A stretch of 29,707 nucleotides of DNA from a virus: the IMG/VR virus record IMGVR_UViG_3300042870_000438, positions 1 through 29,707 of that record. The stretch is one strand, 5' to 3'. Of the stretch, positions 27,480 to 29,707 are shown piece after piece. Made by a program: the position numbers and the translations under genes. The notes under the pieces were generated by a model. The model saw nothing but the letters and a program-made list of their open reading frames with translations. It was not told the DNA's origin and ran no database searches. Position 1 is the stretch's first letter. Each line of letters starts with the position of its first letter.

Positions 27480-28627
27480 TGGGTTACACAGGTATCGACG
27501 CGCAGATCGGTTACGCGACTGAAGTTACCGTAGGTACACCGGCAACGGTTACCGCGTTCCTTCCGCTCGTTTCGGAAAGTCTTATGCAAGAGCGCGCGCG
27601 CTTAGAGTCGGCGGGCATCATTGCCGGTCGTCGCGTGCTCGCTTCTCAGCAATGGAACGGCGGCGACATTACCGTTTCCGGTTCTGTTCAGCATGAGCTC
27701 TATAACCGTGGTCTCGGCAAACTATTTACCGCCATGTTCGGTGACGTTGCTACTACTGGCGCGGGACCGTATACGCATACGTTTACGCCCGGCGACCTTA
27801 CCGGCGACGCGCTTACTATTCAGGTCGGACGCCCGGCTACGAATGGCACGACGTACCCGTTTACCTATGCGGGTATGAAAGTCGCCTCGTGGGAAATCGC
27901 TTGCTCTGCCGGTGAAATCGCTACGCTCGGTATGGATGTAGTCGGTACCCGTGAGATCGACTACCGGGTAGTTACTGACGGTGTTACTACTTCCGGGTCC
28001 GCTTCGATTACGTCGGCTAGCGCAGCGTTTAACGCTTCCGATATTGGTAACCCGATTTCCGGTACTGGTATCCCGTCCGGGGTTACGATTCTTTCGGTTC
28101 AGTCCGCAACGGCCGCGACGCTTTCCGCGAACGCTACCGCATCCGGTACCAGTATTTCGTTTACGCTCGGTATCGCGCTTGCTGCCGCTTCGTACCCGAC
28201 TGGTATTAAGCCGCTTAAGTTTAACCATGCTGCTATTTCTATCGGTGGCGTTTCGGTTAACGCTAAGAGCCTCACCATTTCCGGTAATAACGGACTAGAC
28301 GACGCTCGTCGCTTCCTCGGTAATCAGCGTATTTCGGAACCGTTGGAAGCTAACCTTCGGGAATACTCCGGCACGATCGAAGTAGAGTTTACCGACCTTA
28401 CGCAGTACCGCCGTTTCGTTACCGGTTCGGAAGCTGCGCTAGTCGCTTCGTTCACTTCCGGTACCGACTCGGTTACCATTACGACAAATATTCGCGTAGA
28501 CGGTTCTACACCTCAGGTTGCCGGGCGCGAAATTCTCGTTCAGTCGCTACCGTTTAAGTGTGTCGCATCGTCTACCGATGCTTCCGCTATTACTGTCGCT
28601 CTCGTTAATAGCGACGCTACGCCGTAA
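27479..28627 (+). CDS. Major tail protein with inserted beta domain
   Basis: This 382-aa protein starts 'MGYTGIDAQIGYATEVTVGT' and has 'QQWNGGDITVSGSVQHELYNRGLGKLFTAMFGDV', then 'PYTHTFTPGDLTGDALTIQVGRP', the usual blocks of siphovirus tube proteins. An insert at about 166-231 ('SGSASITSASAAFNASDIGN', 'SGTGIPSGVTILSVQSATAA') interrupts the tube domain after 'GMDVVGTREIDYRV'. It looks like a surface-exposed beta domain as in lambda gpV or other Ig-decorated tubes. After it the tube sequence resumes with 'GIKPLKFNHAAISIGGV'. The position before the chaperone pair fits. Confidence 0.88.
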   Translation: MGYTGIDAQIGYATEVTVGTPATVTAFLPLVSESLMQERARLESAGIIAGRRVLASQQWNGGDITVSGSVQHELYNRGLGKLFTAMFGDVATTGAGPYTHTFTPGDLTGDALTIQVGRPATNGTTYPFTYAGMKVASWEIACSAGEIATLGMDVVGTREIDYRVVTDGVTTSGSASITSASAAFNASDIGNPISGTGIPSGVTILSVQSATAATLSANATASGTSISFTLGIALAAASYPTGIKPLKFNHAAISIGGVSVNAKSLTISGNNGLDDARRFLGNQRISEPLEANLREYSGTIEVEFTDLTQYRRFVTGSEAALVASFTSGTDSVTITTNIRVDGSTPQVAGREILVQSLPFKCVASSTDASAITVALVNSDATP

Positions 28628-28630
28628 CCG

Positions 28631-29167
28631 ATGGCGTATAAGCCCGGCAAATCTTCCGGCGCGGCTCTCGCGTCTGAGTTCGGCGGGCGTTACGCCGTTA
28701 ACGTTATTGGTTTACGCGAGTTTCGTAAGGCGCTTAAAGCTGTCGGGCCGGAATGGCCGAAAGAGTTAAGTCGCGCAAACCGTGAGATAGCGAAGATAGG
28801 CGAACGCGTCAGCCAGAACGAAGCCCGCAGTATGGGCGGAGTTCAGGCGCGCGCCGCGAACGCTATTAAAGGTTCGGCTAGCGCACGCGAGGCACGCGTA
28901 CAAATTAAACCGTCGTCGGGTAAACGAAACCCTACGGCTATGGCTAACGTCGCGTTTTGGGGAGCTAAGAAACGTACCGGCTGGTATCGAACGAAACCGC
29001 CGGGTAAGGCTCAGCACCCGGAATGGGTCGGTAACCGTTGGGAGGTAGCCGACCTAAATAGCGGACCGTATGCGATTAACGCTGCGCTTGCCCGTCACCT
29101 CGACGACATTGTAGCGGCGCACCGCGCAGCACTAGACCGGCTTGCCGCTAAAGCATTCACCGACTAA
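28631..29167 (+). CDS. HK97 gp10-like tail/neck protein
   Basis: This 178-aa protein reads 'VNVIGLREFRKALKAVGPEWPKELSRANREIAKIGERVSQNEARS' (about 24-66), then 'AREARVQIKPSSG' and 'PTAMANVAFWGAKKRTGWYR', ending in a helix 'LARHLDDIVAAHRAALDRLAAKAF'. 'F.KAL...' followed by two long helices and a beta hairpin is the HK97 gp10 pattern. It lies after the major tail gene instead of before it, as found in some actinophages. It is three bases behind the major tail stop. Confidence 0.8.
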   Translation: MAYKPGKSSGAALASEFGGRYAVNVIGLREFRKALKAVGPEWPKELSRANREIAKIGERVSQNEARSMGGVQARAANAIKGSASAREARVQIKPSSGKRNPTAMANVAFWGAKKRTGWYRTKPPGKAQHPEWVGNRWEVADLNSGPYAINAALARHLDDIVAAHRAALDRLAAKAFTD

Positions 29168-29202
29168 CCGAAATAACCGAACCTTGCAGGAGGGTTCTAA
29201 CT

Positions 29203-29565
29203 ATGGCAAACGCACCACGTCCCGGAACCGGGCGACGCAAGCAAGCAACCGAACAAGCGCAGCGCGTTCTACGTATCACCGTTGCAGGCGAGACCTATAC
29301 GTTCTGTCCCGATAACATTCCTTTTAATGAGCAGATCGCGGTTCGTAAGGCTTGCGGCGGTTTACCGTTCTCGGCTTTTTGGGGCGGCGAAAATACCGTA
29401 GGCGTGGACTCGCTACAGATTATGTTCTGGCTGGCGCGTCGCGCGTCGGGTGAACCGAACCTTTCGCTAGCTGCGGTACTGGACGAATGGCCCGACGTAC
29501 TTAACCCGGCCGATTTTGAAGTAGCTATTGAAGACCCTAACGAAACCGACGATACCCCGGAATAG
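29203..29565 (+). CDS. Tail assembly chaperone (G product)
   Basis: This 120-aa protein (MANAPRPGTGRRKQATEQAQ...) has a strong binding site, AGGAGGG at 29189-29195, before ATG. It holds 'LRITVAGETYTFCPDNIPFNEQIAVRKACGG' and 'LQIMFWLARRASGEPNLSLAAVLDEWPDVLNPADFEVAIED', typical of the G-type chaperone that coats the tape measure. Its stop TAG (29563-29565) is followed by a 12-bp hairpin. A -1 slip near 29556-29562 would give a longer GT product of about 170 aa whose end is at bases 1-112. Confidence 0.9.
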   Translation: MANAPRPGTGRRKQATEQAQRVLRITVAGETYTFCPDNIPFNEQIAVRKACGGLPFSAFWGGENTVGVDSLQIMFWLARRASGEPNLSLAAVLDEWPDVLNPADFEVAIEDPNETDDTPE

Positions 29566-29707
29566 TACGGGCAAGGCTTCTAAAAGTCTTGCCCGCTTTG
29601 TCGTATCTATACGGAATTAAACCGTGGGATATTGGGCGACTGTCGCCCGCTGAACTAATCGTTTACCTAGACGATCTCGAAGAAACAAACCGCGCACGTA
29701 TGAAAGG
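29541..29707 (+). CDS. Tail assembly chaperone, T frame (frameshifted, runs over the contig end)
   Basis: This frame is open from 29541 after a stop at 29538-29540 and reads past the contig end into 1-112. It lies in -1 relative to the chaperone gene and overlaps its end by 25 bases. It gives ...GIVRARLLKVLPALSYLYG... directly after the slip, then the conserved 'KPWDIGRLSPAEL'. There is no good start codon. The likely slip site is around CCCCGG (29555-29560), where Pro-CCG can re-pair on CCC in -1. It is not a perfect X-XXY-YYZ heptamer. Bases 29603-29707 repeat 1-105. Confidence 0.8.
29568..29595 (+). promoter_or_regulatory. Frameshift-stimulating hairpin
   Basis: CGGGCAAG (29568-29575) pairs with CTTGCCCG (29588-29595). 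A G-U pair and CTT/AAG continue the stem to a CTAA loop, 12 bp in all. It starts five bases after the presumed slip region, the usual distance for -1 frameshifting. The T run after it is too weak for a terminator, and the T frame codes through it. Confidence 0.75.
29603..29707. repeat. Terminal direct repeat, right copy
   Basis: It is identical to bases 1-105. See the left copy. The overlap closes the molecule into a circle of 29,602 bp. Confidence 0.95.

Noticed and set aside
1-29707. CRISPR array, tRNA genes, integrase with attachment site, transposase
   Set aside because: I looked for these by pattern and found none. The only spaced repeats are the iterons, the leader pair and the terminal repeat.

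Overview
The window is a complete, circularly assembled genome of a tailed phage (siphovirus, HK97-type head) of an actinobacterium. The first 105 bases are repeated exactly as the last 105, so the unique circle is 29,602 bp. It was opened inside the tail assembly chaperone frameshift gene. All genes that I accept lie on the + strand and are tightly packed, many with ATGA or TGATG overlaps. Actinobacterial signatures are a WhiB-like regulator, an Rpf-type transglycosylase lipoprotein, a DUF2746-like membrane protein, an r1t-type holin and a P27-type small terminase. The Thr-rich linker of the Rpf protein and the moderate GC content would fit an Acidimicrobiia host, but this is only a guess. 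I see no integrase, excisionase, immunity repressor, tRNA or DNA polymerase, so a lytic lifestyle is the simplest reading.

Layout, following the circle. Head and packaging genes start at about 20.0 kb: terS, terL, a small membrane protein, portal, a three-part fused prohead protease, major capsid protein and connectors. The major tail protein, a gp10-like protein and the tail assembly chaperone pair follow, the last being a -1 frameshift across the contig ends. From 0.1 to 6.1 kb are the tape measure, distal tail and minor tail proteins. From 6.1 to 10.5 kb is a mixed block: CHAP-like endolysin, DUF2746-like protein, a metallophosphoesterase with a small Cys/HTH partner, a DUF6378-like protein, a PnuC-like membrane protein, an r1t holin and two receptor-binding type proteins. 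It closes with hairpins and a strong terminator at 10585-10629.

The early or replication operon runs from 10.67 to 19.8 kb. It starts with two homologous promoter-leader modules (10671-10751 and 11018-11095). It continues through many small proteins, a strongly folded noncoding region (12217-12339), an ERF annealing protein, an HNH endonuclease, a PD-(D/E)XK resolvase-like nuclease, WhiB, the Rpf lipoprotein, a DnaD-like replication initiator, a DNA methyltransferase, an HTH protein and a second HNH protein. It ends at a terminator just before terS.

The most interesting signals are: (1) 11-bp iterons, a dyad and a five-tract G-quadruplex motif inside the replication initiator gene, forming a lambda-like origin candidate; (2) the duplicated promoter-leader; (3) the structured RNA candidate at 12.2-12.4 kb; (4) the frameshift hairpin hidden by the contig break; (5) a four-Cys, HiPIP-like segment in the middle of the prohead protease.
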